DNA from: an uncultured Parabacteroides sp. | Lineage (GTDB): Bacteria; Bacteroidota; Bacteroidia; Bacteroidales; Tannerellaceae | Length of the DNA stretch: 41,750 bases | Direction: 5' to 3' | Assembly: GCA_949298575.1 (NCBI GenBank) | Contig: CASFXH010000027.1 | Location: forward strand, 1-41,750 | Shown: positions 32,044 through 41,533 of the stretch, one piece after another | How the letters are laid out: each line of letters starts with the position of its first letter | Numbering within the stretch: the first letter of the stretch is position 1 | The notes under the pieces: generated by a model | Told to the model about the DNA's origin: nothing | What the model saw: the letters and a program-made list of their open reading frames with translations, nothing else | Database searches by the model: none | Position numbers and translations under genes: made by a program

Positions 32044-33465
32044 ATGATAAATAATTATATCACTCTTCAAATCAGCCAGAAATTTCCTCATCATCCGACT
32101 GAGGAACAGCTTTCGGCGATCCAAGAACTCGCTGATTTTGTCCTTTCGGAGCGGCCAAACGAGTTGTTGCTGTTGACCGGCTATGCGGGTACGGGCAAGA
32201 CCTCGTTGGTTGGTGCCTTTGTAAAAGCCTTGACAGAACTTAAACTGAAGACTATCCTATTGGCGCCGACTGGCCGTGCGGCGAAAGTCTTTGCGGGGTA
32301 TGCGGAAGAGAGGGCTTTGACGATTCATAAGAAGATTTATCGCCAAAAAGTCTTCTCTAACGATACCGGCAATTTTGTTGCCACCAATAATCCGCACAAA
32401 GATACAATTTTTATTGTAGATGAAGCCTCAATGATCGCAAATGATGGTTTTGGTGGTTTTGGATCGGGACGATTGCTTGATGACCTAATCCATTTCGTTT
32501 ACTCAGGAGAGCGTTGCCGTTTGTTGCTGATTGGTGATGTGGCGCAGTTGCCCCCTGTGACGCAAGAGGAAAGTCCTGCGTTAGATCCGGTGTTTTTAGA
32601 AGGATATGGTTTGATTGTCCGACAGGTCCGTTTGAAGCGAGTTGTTCGCCAAGCGAGCGATTCGGGAATCCTTTTTAACGCGACCCGACTTCGGGAGGCT
32701 TTGCGGTCGGGAGAGGTCTTCTCTTATCCGAAGTTGCGTGTGGAGGGTTTCCCTGATTTGTATCAGGTTTCCGGGAGCGATTTGATCGAAACACTTTCTT
32801 CCTCTTATGCCCGGGATGGGTTGGATGAGACGATCGTGATAACTCGCTCCAATAAGCGTGCTAATATTTATAATCAAGGTATTCGGAATCGGGTTTTGTT
32901 CTTGGAAGAGGAACTTACGGCGGGAGATCGATTGATGGTGGTCCGCAACAACTATCATTGGTGTAATCCGAAAGAAAATCTGGATTTTATCGCGAATGGC
33001 GAGATTCTCCGAGTGCGTCGGGTGCGTCGGGAGCAGGAATTGTATGGTTTTCGTTTCGCGGATATTTTGGCGGATTTACCGGACCATGATCTGGAATTGG
33101 AAATGAAAGTATTGCTCGATACGCTTCAAAGTGAGTCTCCCGCTTTGCCTAAGGAACAGAACGATCAATTGTTTGAGGCTGTGTTGGCTGATTATGCGGA
33201 CGAACCGGCTAAGGTGGAGCGAATCCGGAAGTTAAAAGAGGATCCTTTTTATAATGCGGCGCAAATCAAGTATGCTTATGCCATCACTTGTCATAAGGCG
33301 CAAGGTGGGCAATGGATGAATGTTTTTCTTGATTTGGGTTATATTACGGAAGAGATGATGGGGGAGGCGTTTTATCGTTGGCTTTATACTGCTTTTACCC
33401 GGGCGACTCACCGGATCTATTTGGTGAACTTTCCTGAGATGTTTGTGGAGTCGCGCATCGGGTGA
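32044..33465 (+). CDS. RecD/Dda-like ATP-dependent DNA helicase
   Basis: A 473-residue SF1B helicase. Walker A GYAGTGKT (46-53), Walker B IVDEAS (D126, E127), GDVAQLPPV (motif III) and a C-terminal UvrD-like motif AYAITCHKAQGGQW with YTAFTRATHRIYLV. A charged insert (DLPDHDLELEMK onward) lies before the last motif. It lacks the RecB/RecC-binding parts of RecD and the N-terminal repeats of RecD2, so a stand-alone Dda-like role in repair or replication restart is most likely. Divergent from the gene at 31951; a TATCTTTA near-match lies upstream. Confidence 0.9.
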   Translation: MINNYITLQISQKFPHHPTEEQLSAIQELADFVLSERPNELLLLTGYAGTGKTSLVGAFVKALTELKLKTILLAPTGRAAKVFAGYAEERALTIHKKIYRQKVFSNDTGNFVATNNPHKDTIFIVDEASMIANDGFGGFGSGRLLDDLIHFVYSGERCRLLLIGDVAQLPPVTQEESPALDPVFLEGYGLIVRQVRLKRVVRQASDSGILFNATRLREALRSGEVFSYPKLRVEGFPDLYQVSGSDLIETLSSSYARDGLDETIVITRSNKRANIYNQGIRNRVLFLEEELTAGDRLMVVRNNYHWCNPKENLDFIANGEILRVRRVRREQELYGFRFADILADLPDHDLELEMKVLLDTLQSESPALPKEQNDQLFEAVLADYADEPAKVERIRKLKEDPFYNAAQIKYAYAITCHKAQGGQWMNVFLDLGYITEEMMGEAFYRWLYTAFTRATHRIYLVNFPEMFVESRIG

Positions 33466-33504
33466 ATTTTCCGATGGGGAACCTCGCTTTTCCGAAAATT
33501 TAAT

Positions 33505-33512
33505 TACATTTG
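33505..33512 (+). promoter_or_regulatory. Predicted -7 box before the gene at 33561
   Basis: TACATTTG matches TAnnTTTG exactly in the 95-bp gap after the helicase gene. No good -33 element is seen. Confidence 0.4.
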
Positions 33513-33560
33513 CTCCGAGTGGTTTTAAGACAGTAATCGATAAGGGATATTTAACAACCA

Positions 33561-34190
33561 ATGATTATGGATGGCTCTAGAATGAATGACTTGTTAACGG
33601 ATGTTCAAGAAATGGAAAGACTGTTGACTGAAGTGCGGGGTGCTGAATGCTACCCGGCTTCTTTCTTCGATGCGATTTTCCATTTGAATTATGATTTGTT
33701 CCGGAAGCTTCAAGCGTTGGAGGAGGTTCAGGTGCAAGCTTTGCGTGAACAGATGGAGGCTCACCAGCGTTTGATCGATTCGATCAACCCCGCTCGGACC
33801 ATTATGCCCGAGCCGCGGGAGGAAAAGATAGTTGAGGAGACATTGCCTTCTCCGGATGAAAATGAAAGCGGAGAAGTCATTCCGGAGGAATTAATCGTCA
33901 GGGAGGATCCCGTGATCCCCTTGCGGGAAGGGAAGATTCCACTCAATGAGGTGATTGAAAAAAAGATTTTGACCGATTTCCGGAAGGCGATTAGCTTGAA
34001 CGATTGGTTCCGTTTTAAGCGAGATCTTTTTAAAGGGAATGAGGCGTTAATGAACGCGGCGATTCATGCGATAGATGAGGCGGCGACTTATGATGAGGCG
34101 TTCTCTTATTTGGAAGAGCGTTTCCCATGGGACGCGGATGATCCGACGGCATCTGATTTTCTTAAGTTGTTAGAAAAACGTTTTCGATAA
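33561..34190 (+). CDS. Conserved Bacteroidales protein of unknown function
   Basis: A 209-residue soluble protein in three parts: an N-terminal helical region (~1-72, likely coiled coil around FRKLQALEEVQVQALREQME), a Glu/Pro-rich linker (~80-120), and a C-terminal helical domain (~128-209) with LNDWFRFKRDLFKGN and YLEERFPWD. Candidate starts are 33561, 33567 and 33582. It lies 24 bp before rsmI. I do not recognise a function. Confidence 0.75.
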   Translation: MIMDGSRMNDLLTDVQEMERLLTEVRGAECYPASFFDAIFHLNYDLFRKLQALEEVQVQALREQMEAHQRLIDSINPARTIMPEPREEKIVEETLPSPDENESGEVIPEELIVREDPVIPLREGKIPLNEVIEKKILTDFRKAISLNDWFRFKRDLFKGNEALMNAAIHAIDEAATYDEAFSYLEERFPWDADDPTASDFLKLLEKRFR

Positions 34191-34214
34191 TCCTACCTAT
34201 ATTAATATAAGCGT

Positions 34215-34913
34215 ATGGCCAAATTAGTCATAGTCCCCACACCGATCGGAAATTTGGATGATATAACTTTGCGAGGGCTTCAAGCTTTACGGGAGGCGGA
34301 TTTGATCTTGGCGGAGGACACTCGGACTTCGAGCGTACTGCTTAAGCATTTTGAGATCCAAAAGCCCATGCGGTCGCATCATAAGTTTAACGAGCATCAG
34401 ACGGTCGATGCGGTGGTCGATCGGATTTTGGCTGGCGAAACGATCGCTTTGATCTCTGACGCGGGGACACCGGCCATTTCCGATCCAGGCTTTTTGCTGG
34501 TGCGTGCGTGCGTGCGCAGTGGGGTGGATGTGGAATGCTTACCCGGTGCGACGGCTTTCGTGCCGGCGTTGGTGGATTCGGGTTTGCCGAACGATCGTTT
34601 CTGCTTTGAGGGCTTTTTGCCTCAGAAGAAAGGACGCCAGACTCGTTTGAAGGAATTGGCGACGGAAAGTCGGACGATGATCTTCTACGAGTCCCCCTTC
34701 CGGTTGGTTAAGACACTGACACAATTTGTCGAGTATTTTGGAGAGGAAAGGGAGGTTTCTGTCTCGCGTGAGTTATCCAAGTTGCATGAGGAAACCGTTC
34801 GGGGCTCGCTTCGTGAGGTGATCGCGCATTTTACGGAAAACGAACCGAAGGGAGAGATCGTGATCGTGGTATCGGGCTTAAACATGAAAGAGAAAAGAGA
34901 TAAAGACGTATAA
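34215..34913 (+). CDS. rsmI: 16S rRNA (cytidine1402-2'-O)-methyltransferase
   Basis: A 232-residue tetrapyrrole-methylase-fold enzyme. Signature words: PTPIGNLDDITLR, LAEDTRTSSVLLKHF, LISDAGTPAISDPGF and FYESPFRL. It lacks the C-terminal extension of the ~285-residue enterobacterial enzyme, as is usual in Bacteroidetes. It methylates C1402 in the decoding centre. A lipoprotein gene follows after 18 bp. Confidence 0.95.
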   Translation: MAKLVIVPTPIGNLDDITLRGLQALREADLILAEDTRTSSVLLKHFEIQKPMRSHHKFNEHQTVDAVVDRILAGETIALISDAGTPAISDPGFLLVRACVRSGVDVECLPGATAFVPALVDSGLPNDRFCFEGFLPQKKGRQTRLKELATESRTMIFYESPFRLVKTLTQFVEYFGEEREVSVSRELSKLHEETVRGSLREVIAHFTENEPKGEIVIVVSGLNMKEKRDKDV

Positions 34914-34931
34914 TTTAAAAAGAAAAAGGAC

Positions 34932-35804
34932 ATGAAAAAAGTTTTAATCTTAGGTGCTTGTGTCGCCCTGTTAGCCTCTTGTGGGCAGCAATCCGTGGAA
35001 TACAAGAAATTGAAAGCGGAGAATGATTCTCTGCGAATTGAGAACACGAAGAATACGGAAGAGTTGAATGATATGCTCTCGACATTGAATGATATCGAGG
35101 CCGATATCCAATCGATTCGTGACGCGGAGAATTATTTGACGATCGAACAGCAAACAGGTGGAGAGCTGAGCTTGTCGAGACAAGAGAAGATCAAGCAGAA
35201 CATGCAATTGATCAGTGAGACCTTGAAGAAGAACCGTGCTCAGATCAGTGAATTGGAAGAGAAGTTGGAGAAAAGCGGCATCCAATCGGCAGCTTTGCGG
35301 AAGACGATTCAGCGCCTTTCCTCGGAACTAGATGAGAAGAGCCGGATGATCGTTTCCCTCCAAGAGGATTTGGAAAAGAAGAATGTACGTATCCAGGAAT
35401 TGGATGAGATGGTGACTTCGTTGAATGAGGATGTGGAGAATCTCTCGACGACCGCCGCCGCGCAATCCGAGACGATCAGCGAACAAGATAAGGCTTTGCA
35501 TACCGCTTATTATTGCTTCGGGACAACGAAGGAACTGAAGGATCAAAAGATCCTATCGGGAGGTGGCTTGTTCTCTCGTTCGAAAGTTTTGCAGGATGGT
35601 TTCAACAAGGATTATTTTATTTCGATCGATATTCGTGAGGTGAAGGAGATTCCTTTGTTCGCGAAGAAAGCGAAGTTGCGCTCCAACCATCCGGAAGGTT
35701 CTTATGAGTTCATCGAGGACGAGGACGGTAACTTAGCTTTGGTTATCAAGGACGAGAACACGTTCTGGAGCTTGGGTAAGTATCTGGTGATCGAGGTCGG
35801 GTAA
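34932..35804 (+). CDS. Coiled-coil lipoprotein
   Basis: A 290-residue lipoprotein: signal peptide with lipobox LLASC (Cys 17), a long coiled coil (~24-190) broken near residue 66, and a C-terminal globular beta-rich domain (~195-290: FGTTKELKDQKILSGGGLF, LGKYLVIEVG). Conserved in Bacteroidales; I do not know its function. It has an AAAAAGGAC ribosome-binding site and lies between rsmI (18 bp) and the YjjG-type gene (3 bp), so it is probably cotranscribed with both. Confidence 0.82.
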   Translation: MKKVLILGACVALLASCGQQSVEYKKLKAENDSLRIENTKNTEELNDMLSTLNDIEADIQSIRDAENYLTIEQQTGGELSLSRQEKIKQNMQLISETLKKNRAQISELEEKLEKSGIQSAALRKTIQRLSSELDEKSRMIVSLQEDLEKKNVRIQELDEMVTSLNEDVENLSTTAAAQSETISEQDKALHTAYYCFGTTKELKDQKILSGGGLFSRSKVLQDGFNKDYFISIDIREVKEIPLFAKKAKLRSNHPEGSYEFIEDEDGNLALVIKDENTFWSLGKYLVIEVG

Positions 35805-35807
35805 GCG

Positions 35808-36509
35808 ATGCGCTATAAGAACCTGTTTTTTGATCTTGACGATACCCTTTGGGATACCTATCACAACAACATGGAATGCCTCAAAGAGCTTTATGCTGAC
35901 TATCATTTCGATCGGCAGTATGCTTCCTTTGAGGCATTCTACAATTTTTATATGCCTTATAACCTGGGATTGTGGGCGAAATACCGTATGGGCGAAATTG
36001 ATCGGCAGACCTTGATTGTCGAACGCTTTCTGCACGTCTTGCGTCCTTTGGGAATCGAGAGCGAGGCGCGAGCCATCGCTCTAAATCAGGATTTCTTGGA
36101 GCGGTCGGCGAAGAAAAGTCGGTTGATCAGTGGGGCTGTGGAATTGCTCCGTGAGTTGGCTCCTTCCTACCGTCTTTTCATCCTTTCGAATGGTTTCCGG
36201 GAGGTGCAATCCCGCAAGTTGGCCAGTGGAGGCATTGACTCTTTCTTCCTTCAAATTATCCTTTCGGAAGATGCCCGGATTCAAAAACCACATAAGGGCA
36301 TTTTTGATTTTGCGTTGCGGCAGACTGATTCCTCTCGCGAGGAGTCGCTCATGATTGGCGACTCCTGGGAAGCGGATATTGTCGGTGCCCACGACGCGGG
36401 CATTGATCAACTTTGGTTCAATCCTAAAATGGAGCGCCCTCAGGGCTTTGAGCCTACTTTCATGGTGCGAGCCTTGTCGGAGGTCCCGGAAATCTTATCG
36501 CGATCGTAA
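35808..36509 (+). CDS. yjjG: YjjG-family HAD nucleotidase
   Basis: A 233-residue HAD phosphatase. Motif I FFDLDDTLWD (nucleophile D9, D11), motif II FILSNGF, motif III lysine in QKPHKGIFDFAL and motif IV GDSWEADIVGA are all present. The helical cap between motifs I and II fits the YjjG type, which removes phosphate from non-canonical pyrimidine nucleotides. The stop is 13 bp from the convergent apbE stop. Confidence 0.88.
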   Translation: MRYKNLFFDLDDTLWDTYHNNMECLKELYADYHFDRQYASFEAFYNFYMPYNLGLWAKYRMGEIDRQTLIVERFLHVLRPLGIESEARAIALNQDFLERSAKKSRLISGAVELLRELAPSYRLFILSNGFREVQSRKLASGGIDSFFLQIILSEDARIQKPHKGIFDFALRQTDSSREESLMIGDSWEADIVGAHDAGIDQLWFNPKMERPQGFEPTFMVRALSEVPEILSRS

Positions 36510-36522
36510 TCGTTTGATCCTA

Positions 36523-37515
36523 TTAAGGCCGCGTGAAATAGGCTTGGAATCCGGGGGAGTATTCGACTCGGAGACTATTGCTTGTGGAGTCCGCGCAGAT
36601 GAGATAATAATCGATACCTCCCATTTGCTGGTAGAAAGCTTTGCCTCGTTCTGAGCCGAGCACCATGAACGCGGTGGCGCAAGCGTCGGCGGTCATGCCA
36701 TCGGTCGCGACGATGGTCGCGCTTAGGATATCCCGTTGGATAGGACGTCCTTCCTTGGGATCAATCGTGTGCGCGTACTTTTTCCCATCCTTTAGATAGA
36801 AATTCCGGTAATTGCCCGACGTGGCCATGCCTCTGGGAGAAGGGAAGCTGATGATTTCCTGCAACTCTTGCTGAAGGCCAGTCGTGTCGTCTTGAGGTTT
36901 CGTGATGCCAAGGCGCCAGCTTTTGCCTGAAGGATTGACGCCTTTCACCCGCATTTCGCCCCCAAACTCAATGAGATAATTCTGGATCCCTTTTGTCTCG
37001 AACAAGTTAGCGATCATGTCGCAGACTGTTCCGTCGGCGATCGACGACATGTTGAGCATCACCCTTGGATCGGCTTTGACAATCCGGTTGCCCTCCAGCT
37101 TGACTTTTTCATAACCTACAAAAGCCCGCACGCTGTCAATCTTTTCGGCCGTGATGGTATCGCTCTCCTCGAAGCCGAATCCCCAAAGATTAATTAAGGG
37201 CGCGCAAGTAATGTCGTACGCGCCGTCCGTGAGGGCCGCGATCTCTTGGGCTCGGTTAAAAACTTTTTGGAAAAGGGTGTCGATCTCCACCGCCTCGCCT
37301 CGGTTGACTTGGCTAATGACGGAGGTGGAATCGAAAGCGTTGAACAAATGGTAGAAATAATCCAATTGCGCGTTGATCTCTTCCTCCAGAGGTTCGGTAT
37401 ACTCAAATTTGAAATGGTAGGTCGTATGAAGTTGTCCCGCGACTTCATAGTAAATCTTTTCCCGCTCGCATCCCGTCAGGAGGCTAACCAATAACAGCAC
37501 GATAAGCGTTCGCAT
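36523..37515 (-). CDS. apbE: ApbE-type FAD:protein FMN transferase (lipoprotein)
   Basis: A 330-residue lipoprotein (lipobox LLTGC, Cys 16). ApbE motifs: LINLWGFG, FGGEMRVKG, GMATSGNYRNF, AHTIDPKEGRP and the metal-binding DGMTADACATAF. ApbE moves FMN from FAD onto Thr/Ser of proteins such as RnfG and NqrB/C. Odd point: the segment that usually reads SIAKGYxVD is SIADGTVCD here, so a lysine conserved in most homologues is Asp. It follows prfC by 5 bp and ends the minus-strand run. Confidence 0.93.
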   Translation of the reverse strand: MRTLIVLLLVSLLTGCEREKIYYEVAGQLHTTYHFKFEYTEPLEEEINAQLDYFYHLFNAFDSTSVISQVNRGEAVEIDTLFQKVFNRAQEIAALTDGAYDITCAPLINLWGFGFEESDTITAEKIDSVRAFVGYEKVKLEGNRIVKADPRVMLNMSSIADGTVCDMIANLFETKGIQNYLIEFGGEMRVKGVNPSGKSWRLGITKPQDDTTGLQQELQEIISFPSPRGMATSGNYRNFYLKDGKKYAHTIDPKEGRPIQRDILSATIVATDGMTADACATAFMVLGSERGKAFYQQMGGIDYYLICADSTSNSLRVEYSPGFQAYFTRP

Positions 37516-37520
37516 AGGGC

Positions 37521-39101
37521 TTAGAACTCAGAAGTGAAATGGAACCGGATGTCCGGAAAATCCTGTTGGGCCATTGTCAACACGTAGTTGGAGTCGGCCA
37601 GATAAACGTCTCGGCCTTCCTTGTCGGTCGCCATGTATTGCGTTTTCCGTTTCTTGAAGTTTTCCAACGCGGCCGGATTGTCGCTCTCGATCCAACACGC
37701 TTTATAAAGGTGGATCGGCTCCCAGCGGCATTGGGCACCATACTCATGCAACAGGCGGTATTGGATCACCTCAAATTGCAACTGCCCGACCGTCCCAATG
37801 ATTTTCCGACCATTGAATTGACTGACGAACAACTGGGCGACACCCTCGTCCATCAATTGCTCGATACCTTTGTTCAATTGCTTGGATTTCATGGGATCCG
37901 CGTTCTCTATATACTTGAACATCTCCGGCGAGAAGCTGGGCAAACCCTTGAAATGCAATTCTTCGCCTGCCGTCAGCGTGTCGCCGATCTTGAAGTTGCC
38001 CGTGTCAGGCAAACCAACAATGTCGCCGGCATAAGCCTCGTCCACGACTTCTTTCTTTTGGGCCATGAAGGCCGTCGGACTGCTGAAACGCATCATCTTA
38101 TTGAAACGCACATGCTTGTAATTGGCGTTTCGTTCGAATCTGCCGGAGCAGATCTTGACGAAAGCGATGCAGCTTCGGTGATTGGGATCCATATTGGCAT
38201 GGATCTTAAAGACGAAGCCCGTAAAATGGTCTTCGTTGGGATCGACCACCCGCTCTATCGCTTGGACTGGACGGGGCGAAGGGGCGATTTGGATGAAACA
38301 ATCCAACAGCTCTTTCACGCCAAAGTTATTGAGGGCGGAACCGAAGAAAACCGGTGCCACGTCGCCCGAAAGGTAAGTCGCCACGTCGAAGTCCGAATAG
38401 ACGCCCTCGATCAGTTCGATATCCTCGCGTAACTTTTCCGCTTGCGCTGGCTCAATATAGCGCTCCAGTTCCGGGCTGTTGATGTCCTTAAACTCTACGT
38501 TCTCCGTCACGTATTGCTTGCTTGGCGTATAGAGGTTCAGTTTCTCCTCATAGAGATTATAGACCCCGCGGAAGCGTTGCCCCATGTCGATCGGCCAACT
38601 CAGGGGGCGTACCTTGATGCGCAATTCTTCCTCGATCTCGTCAAGCAAATCGAACGGGTCCTTACCGTCTCGGTCCATCTTGTTGATAAAGACAATGACC
38701 GGTGTCTTTCGCATACGGCAGACTTCCATCAGTTTGCGGGTTTGGGCCTCGACGCCTTTCGCGACGTCGATCACGATGATTACGCTATCCACCGCTGTCA
38801 GCGTGCGGAACGTGTCTTCCGCGAAGTCTTGGTGCCCCGGCGTATCGAGGATATTGATCTTATGGTCGGCATAGTCGAACGCCATCACGGACGTCGCGAC
38901 GGAGATTCCACGCTGTTTCTCGATCTCCATCCAGTCGGAGGTCGCCGTTTTCTTGATCTTGTTTGATTTGACCGCGCCGGCCACGTGGATCGCCCCACCG
39001 AAGAGCAACAGTTTCTCGGTCAACGTTGTTTTTCCTGCGTCGGGGTGACTGATGATCGCGAATGTCCTTCGCCGTTCTATTTCGGATGTATATAAACCCA
39101 T
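37521..39101 (-). CDS. prfC: Peptide chain release factor 3
   Basis: A 526-residue GTPase of full RF3 length: P-loop SHPDAGKTT (residues ~18-26), switch [23 protein letters not shown], then beta-barrel domains II and III. RF3 removes RF1/RF2 after peptide release. It lies 25 bp after DUF4924 and 5 bp before apbE on the minus strand. Confidence 0.97.
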   Translation of the reverse strand: MGLYTSEIERRRTFAIISHPDAGKTTLTEKLLLFGGAIHVAGAVKSNKIKKTATSDWMEIEKQRGISVATSVMAFDYADHKINILDTPGHQDFAEDTFRTLTAVDSVIIVIDVAKGVEAQTRKLMEVCRMRKTPVIVFINKMDRDGKDPFDLLDEIEEELRIKVRPLSWPIDMGQRFRGVYNLYEEKLNLYTPSKQYVTENVEFKDINSPELERYIEPAQAEKLREDIELIEGVYSDFDVATYLSGDVAPVFFGSALNNFGVKELLDCFIQIAPSPRPVQAIERVVDPNEDHFTGFVFKIHANMDPNHRSCIAFVKICSGRFERNANYKHVRFNKMMRFSSPTAFMAQKKEVVDEAYAGDIVGLPDTGNFKIGDTLTAGEELHFKGLPSFSPEMFKYIENADPMKSKQLNKGIEQLMDEGVAQLFVSQFNGRKIIGTVGQLQFEVIQYRLLHEYGAQCRWEPIHLYKACWIESDNPAALENFKKRKTQYMATDKEGRDVYLADSNYVLTMAQQDFPDIRFHFTSEF

Positions 39102-39126
39102 GTATCTTTATGAATTGTTATGTCTG

Positions 39127-39675
39127 TTAGTCTTCTAATCGTAACTCGCCGTTCATGTCCGCCCGGTATTTCTCGGCCAGCAACGCCAAGAACGCGCTGA
39201 TCTGCCGGATACCTTCCATCGTCTCGTCACTGATTTTCTCTCCTTTCATCCGCAGGATCAGGTAGCCATAAATCGCGTTGAAGCAGGTCTCTATCTCCGG
39301 AAGGTCTTCGCCTCCCGATTTGGCCCGAAGCTGTACGATGTAGGGAAGCGTCTTGTAATAAGCGGCGCCATAAATCATCTCCTTGGGCGATTTCAGCAAT
39401 CGCAAGTGCAAATCGGTCAAGGTGATAATCACGTTCTTGTTCAATTGGAGGTGCCCTTTTTCCACTACGTTCTCGCTCCGCATCATCTCGATCAGTTCCT
39501 CATACCATTGGGTGATCTCCCGCTTGACCGTTTCTGGCTGGTCGTAGTGGGCGATGACCGTTTGCTTGATTTTCTCGATATCCAAACCATTGGCTCGGAT
39601 CAAGTCCTCGATCTGCCACATATAGAGCAGATATTCGGCGATATTTTCTTTTCGTTTCTGGCGTGCGACAATCAT
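39127..39675 (-). CDS. DUF4924 family protein
   Basis: A 182-residue, mostly helical soluble protein beginning MIVARQKRKENIAEYLLYMW, the characteristic opening of DUF4924 in Bacteroidales. The upstream Mur-ligase-like gene overlaps it by 4 bases. Function unknown; the helical length and conserved gene order before prfC are all that can be seen. Confidence 0.85.
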   Translation of the reverse strand: MIVARQKRKENIAEYLLYMWQIEDLIRANGLDIEKIKQTVIAHYDQPETVKREITQWYEELIEMMRSENVVEKGHLQLNKNVIITLTDLHLRLLKSPKEMIYGAAYYKTLPYIVQLRAKSGGEDLPEIETCFNAIYGYLILRMKGEKISDETMEGIRQISAFLALLAEKYRADMNGELRLED

Positions 39676-40601
39676 TTCCGTAACGATAAGCTGTATTCTG
39701 AAATTCCTTGATAGAAGTCCAAATCTTTAACGCCCAGAAGACGGCAAGTTAGTCGGGCCGCGTTCAGATTGGTCAAGAAGTAGGGGTTGGGCATGTAAAC
39801 GGGGATATTCCCGAATCGGGTGTCCAGGAAGGTCTCGCCGTCGATGATCTGTGCCGGATGTGCCCCGTAGGGGAGCGCCGTGATATCTTTGCGGACACCC
39901 TTCGCCAAGAGGTTCGCCTCGTCATCTTGCTCGAAATAGATGATCTTGCCATCGCGTTCAACCGACGAGGACAAGGCGTGATAGATTTTCCTATAAGCCT
40001 CAGGGGTATCGCATTTCGCTACCGCCTCGGTCCACGACAGGTTGGTGATCACCGTGATATGCGGGCGGTAAAATTCCAGCCGGAACCGCTTGTCGAAGGA
40101 GGAAGTCATCCGTTCGTCGCCTTCCACTAAGGCGATCCGCGCCTTGTAACTGAGCTCGATTAAGTGGGGAACTGGAGGGAGTTCTCTGGCCAAAGCGTAG
40201 TCGAAAGCCATCTTCTGTCGCTTGAGGATCCACATGATCATCGCGAGGATCGAACGCTTGCCACGGGTCCCCGCTACGACTACCCGCGTTTTGCCGCGGA
40301 CGCGTTGGAACAGGAATTCCGGGATGGATTGAACCATCAGTCCCAGCTCTTTCGCCCGGAGCAGTTCGGGGTTATCTTGCTGTACGGTCGAACCCAAAAC
40401 GACCGAATAGATCGGCGCTTTCAGTTGTTCGGGAAACCAACCGTCCCCTAGATAGACGCAACCCGCTTTTTCCAGTTTCAATCGTCGCGCCTCGTCCAAG
40501 TCACGGTCAGAAGCGCTTACTTCATAGCCTTTTTCCTTGAGTGCCAAGGCCAAGTCGAACATCAGCGGTTCCGAAACAGAGATTAAATGAACTTTACGCA
40601 T
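39672..40601 (-). CDS. Truncated/degenerate Mpl-like Mur ligase
   Basis: A 309-residue relative of Mpl/MurC ligases: an N-terminal Rossmann-like domain (residues ~1-100, SVVLGSTVQQDNPEL) and a central ATPase domain (~105-290). The canonical GTHGKT/S loop reads GTRGKRS (111-117), the usual EADEYD region reads VEGDERM, and the Mg-binding NLEFDHAD-type segment reads NLSWTEAV. The C-terminal Mur ligase domain (~150 residues in Mpl) is missing. Mpl reattaches recycled murein tripeptide to UDP-MurNAc; this protein probably cannot. It overlaps DUF4924 by 4 bases (ATGA). No frameshift is evident, so it seems a maintained variant rather than a pseudogene. Confidence 0.8.
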   Translation of the reverse strand: MRKVHLISVSEPLMFDLALALKEKGYEVSASDRDLDEARRLKLEKAGCVYLGDGWFPEQLKAPIYSVVLGSTVQQDNPELLRAKELGLMVQSIPEFLFQRVRGKTRVVVAGTRGKRSILAMIMWILKRQKMAFDYALARELPPVPHLIELSYKARIALVEGDERMTSSFDKRFRLEFYRPHITVITNLSWTEAVAKCDTPEAYRKIYHALSSSVERDGKIIYFEQDDEANLLAKGVRKDITALPYGAHPAQIIDGETFLDTRFGNIPVYMPNPYFLTNLNAARLTCRLLGVKDLDFYQGISEYSLSLRK

Positions 40602-40687
40602 CCTCCATATTTTCCCGCGAAAATACGGATTTTAGCCTAGAGATACTAAATTTTATCTCTACCTTTATCCACAAATTTTGAAGACTT

Positions 40688-41527
40688 ATGCTTTTGGAAC
40701 TGATTGATACGGGTTTCTTTCATGCGGATGGGGGAGCGATGTTTGGCGCGATCCCTAAGACGGCATGGCGTCGTCGTTATCCGTGCGACGACGACAATAC
40801 GTGTGTCCTGACAATGCGGGTCGCGTTGGTCCGGACCGGGAGCGGGCGGATCGTCTTGATCGATAATGGGGCGGGCGAGAAGCAACTTGAACGCTTGAGT
40901 TATTACCGTTTCTTTGACTTGGTCGACTTATCGCGGGCATTGGCCGAACGGGGTGTCACGCTCGAGGAGGTTACCGACGTGGTGCTTTCGCATCTCCATT
41001 TCGATCATTGTGGCTATACGACGCGGCGGCAAGATGATGGTTCGCTCGTGCCAGCCTTCCCGAATGCCCGTCATTGGGTGAGCCGCAGGCAGTGGGAAAA
41101 TAGTTTGGCGTCTAGCCCTTTGGAATCGGATTCTTATTACAGGGAGAATATGGCGGCGGTTGAGGAGCGGGGCTTGTTGCGCCTGATCGACGAGGAAACG
41201 CGCCTGGATCCGGAGGTGGCGTTGCGCCTATTCGATGGGCATACGCCGGGACAGCTCGTCGCTTACCTGAAAGGCGTCGAACGGACGTATGTCTTCGCGG
41301 GCGACGTGATTCCGCTGATGGCTTCCCTTTCGCCCGCTTGGATTTCCGCTTACGATCTTCATGCCGCCCGTTCTTACGAGGAGAAAATGCGGTTGATGAC
41401 GGAGGCGGCAAGGGAAGGGCAAGTGATCCTCTTCTGCCATGACGCCTACCACCGGGGCGCTACGATCCGTCCATGTGGCGACTTCTTCCGACGGGACGAA
41501 GAGATCGTGGAGGACAAGCTATCGTGA
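40688..41527 (+). CDS. Metallo-beta-lactamase-fold hydrolase
   Basis: A 279-residue cytosolic MBL-fold enzyme. The zinc motif SHLHFDHCGY (H102, H104, D106, H107) is complete, and later ligands are in FDGHTPGQL, YVFAGDVIP and FCHDAY. The layout resembles AttM/AiiA-type lactonases and related hydrolases; the substrate is unknown. It is divergent from the Mur-ligase-like gene across 86 bp and convergent with the partial gene at 41534. Confidence 0.87.
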   Translation: MLLELIDTGFFHADGGAMFGAIPKTAWRRRYPCDDDNTCVLTMRVALVRTGSGRIVLIDNGAGEKQLERLSYYRFFDLVDLSRALAERGVTLEEVTDVVLSHLHFDHCGYTTRRQDDGSLVPAFPNARHWVSRRQWENSLASSPLESDSYYRENMAAVEERGLLRLIDEETRLDPEVALRLFDGHTPGQLVAYLKGVERTYVFAGDVIPLMASLSPAWISAYDLHAARSYEEKMRLMTEAAREGQVILFCHDAYHRGATIRPCGDFFRRDEEIVEDKLS

Positions 41528-41533
41528 TGAGGC

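Noticed and set aside
37539-38432. 297-codon plus-strand frame opposite prfC
   Set aside because: prfC is complete and conserved on the other strand; the mirror frame is a codon-bias artefact.
39672-40601. Frameshift or pseudogene explanation for the short Mur-ligase-like gene
   Set aside because: No remnant of a third ligase domain is seen in the adjoining DNA; the gene is immediately overlapped by DUF4924 with intact coupling.
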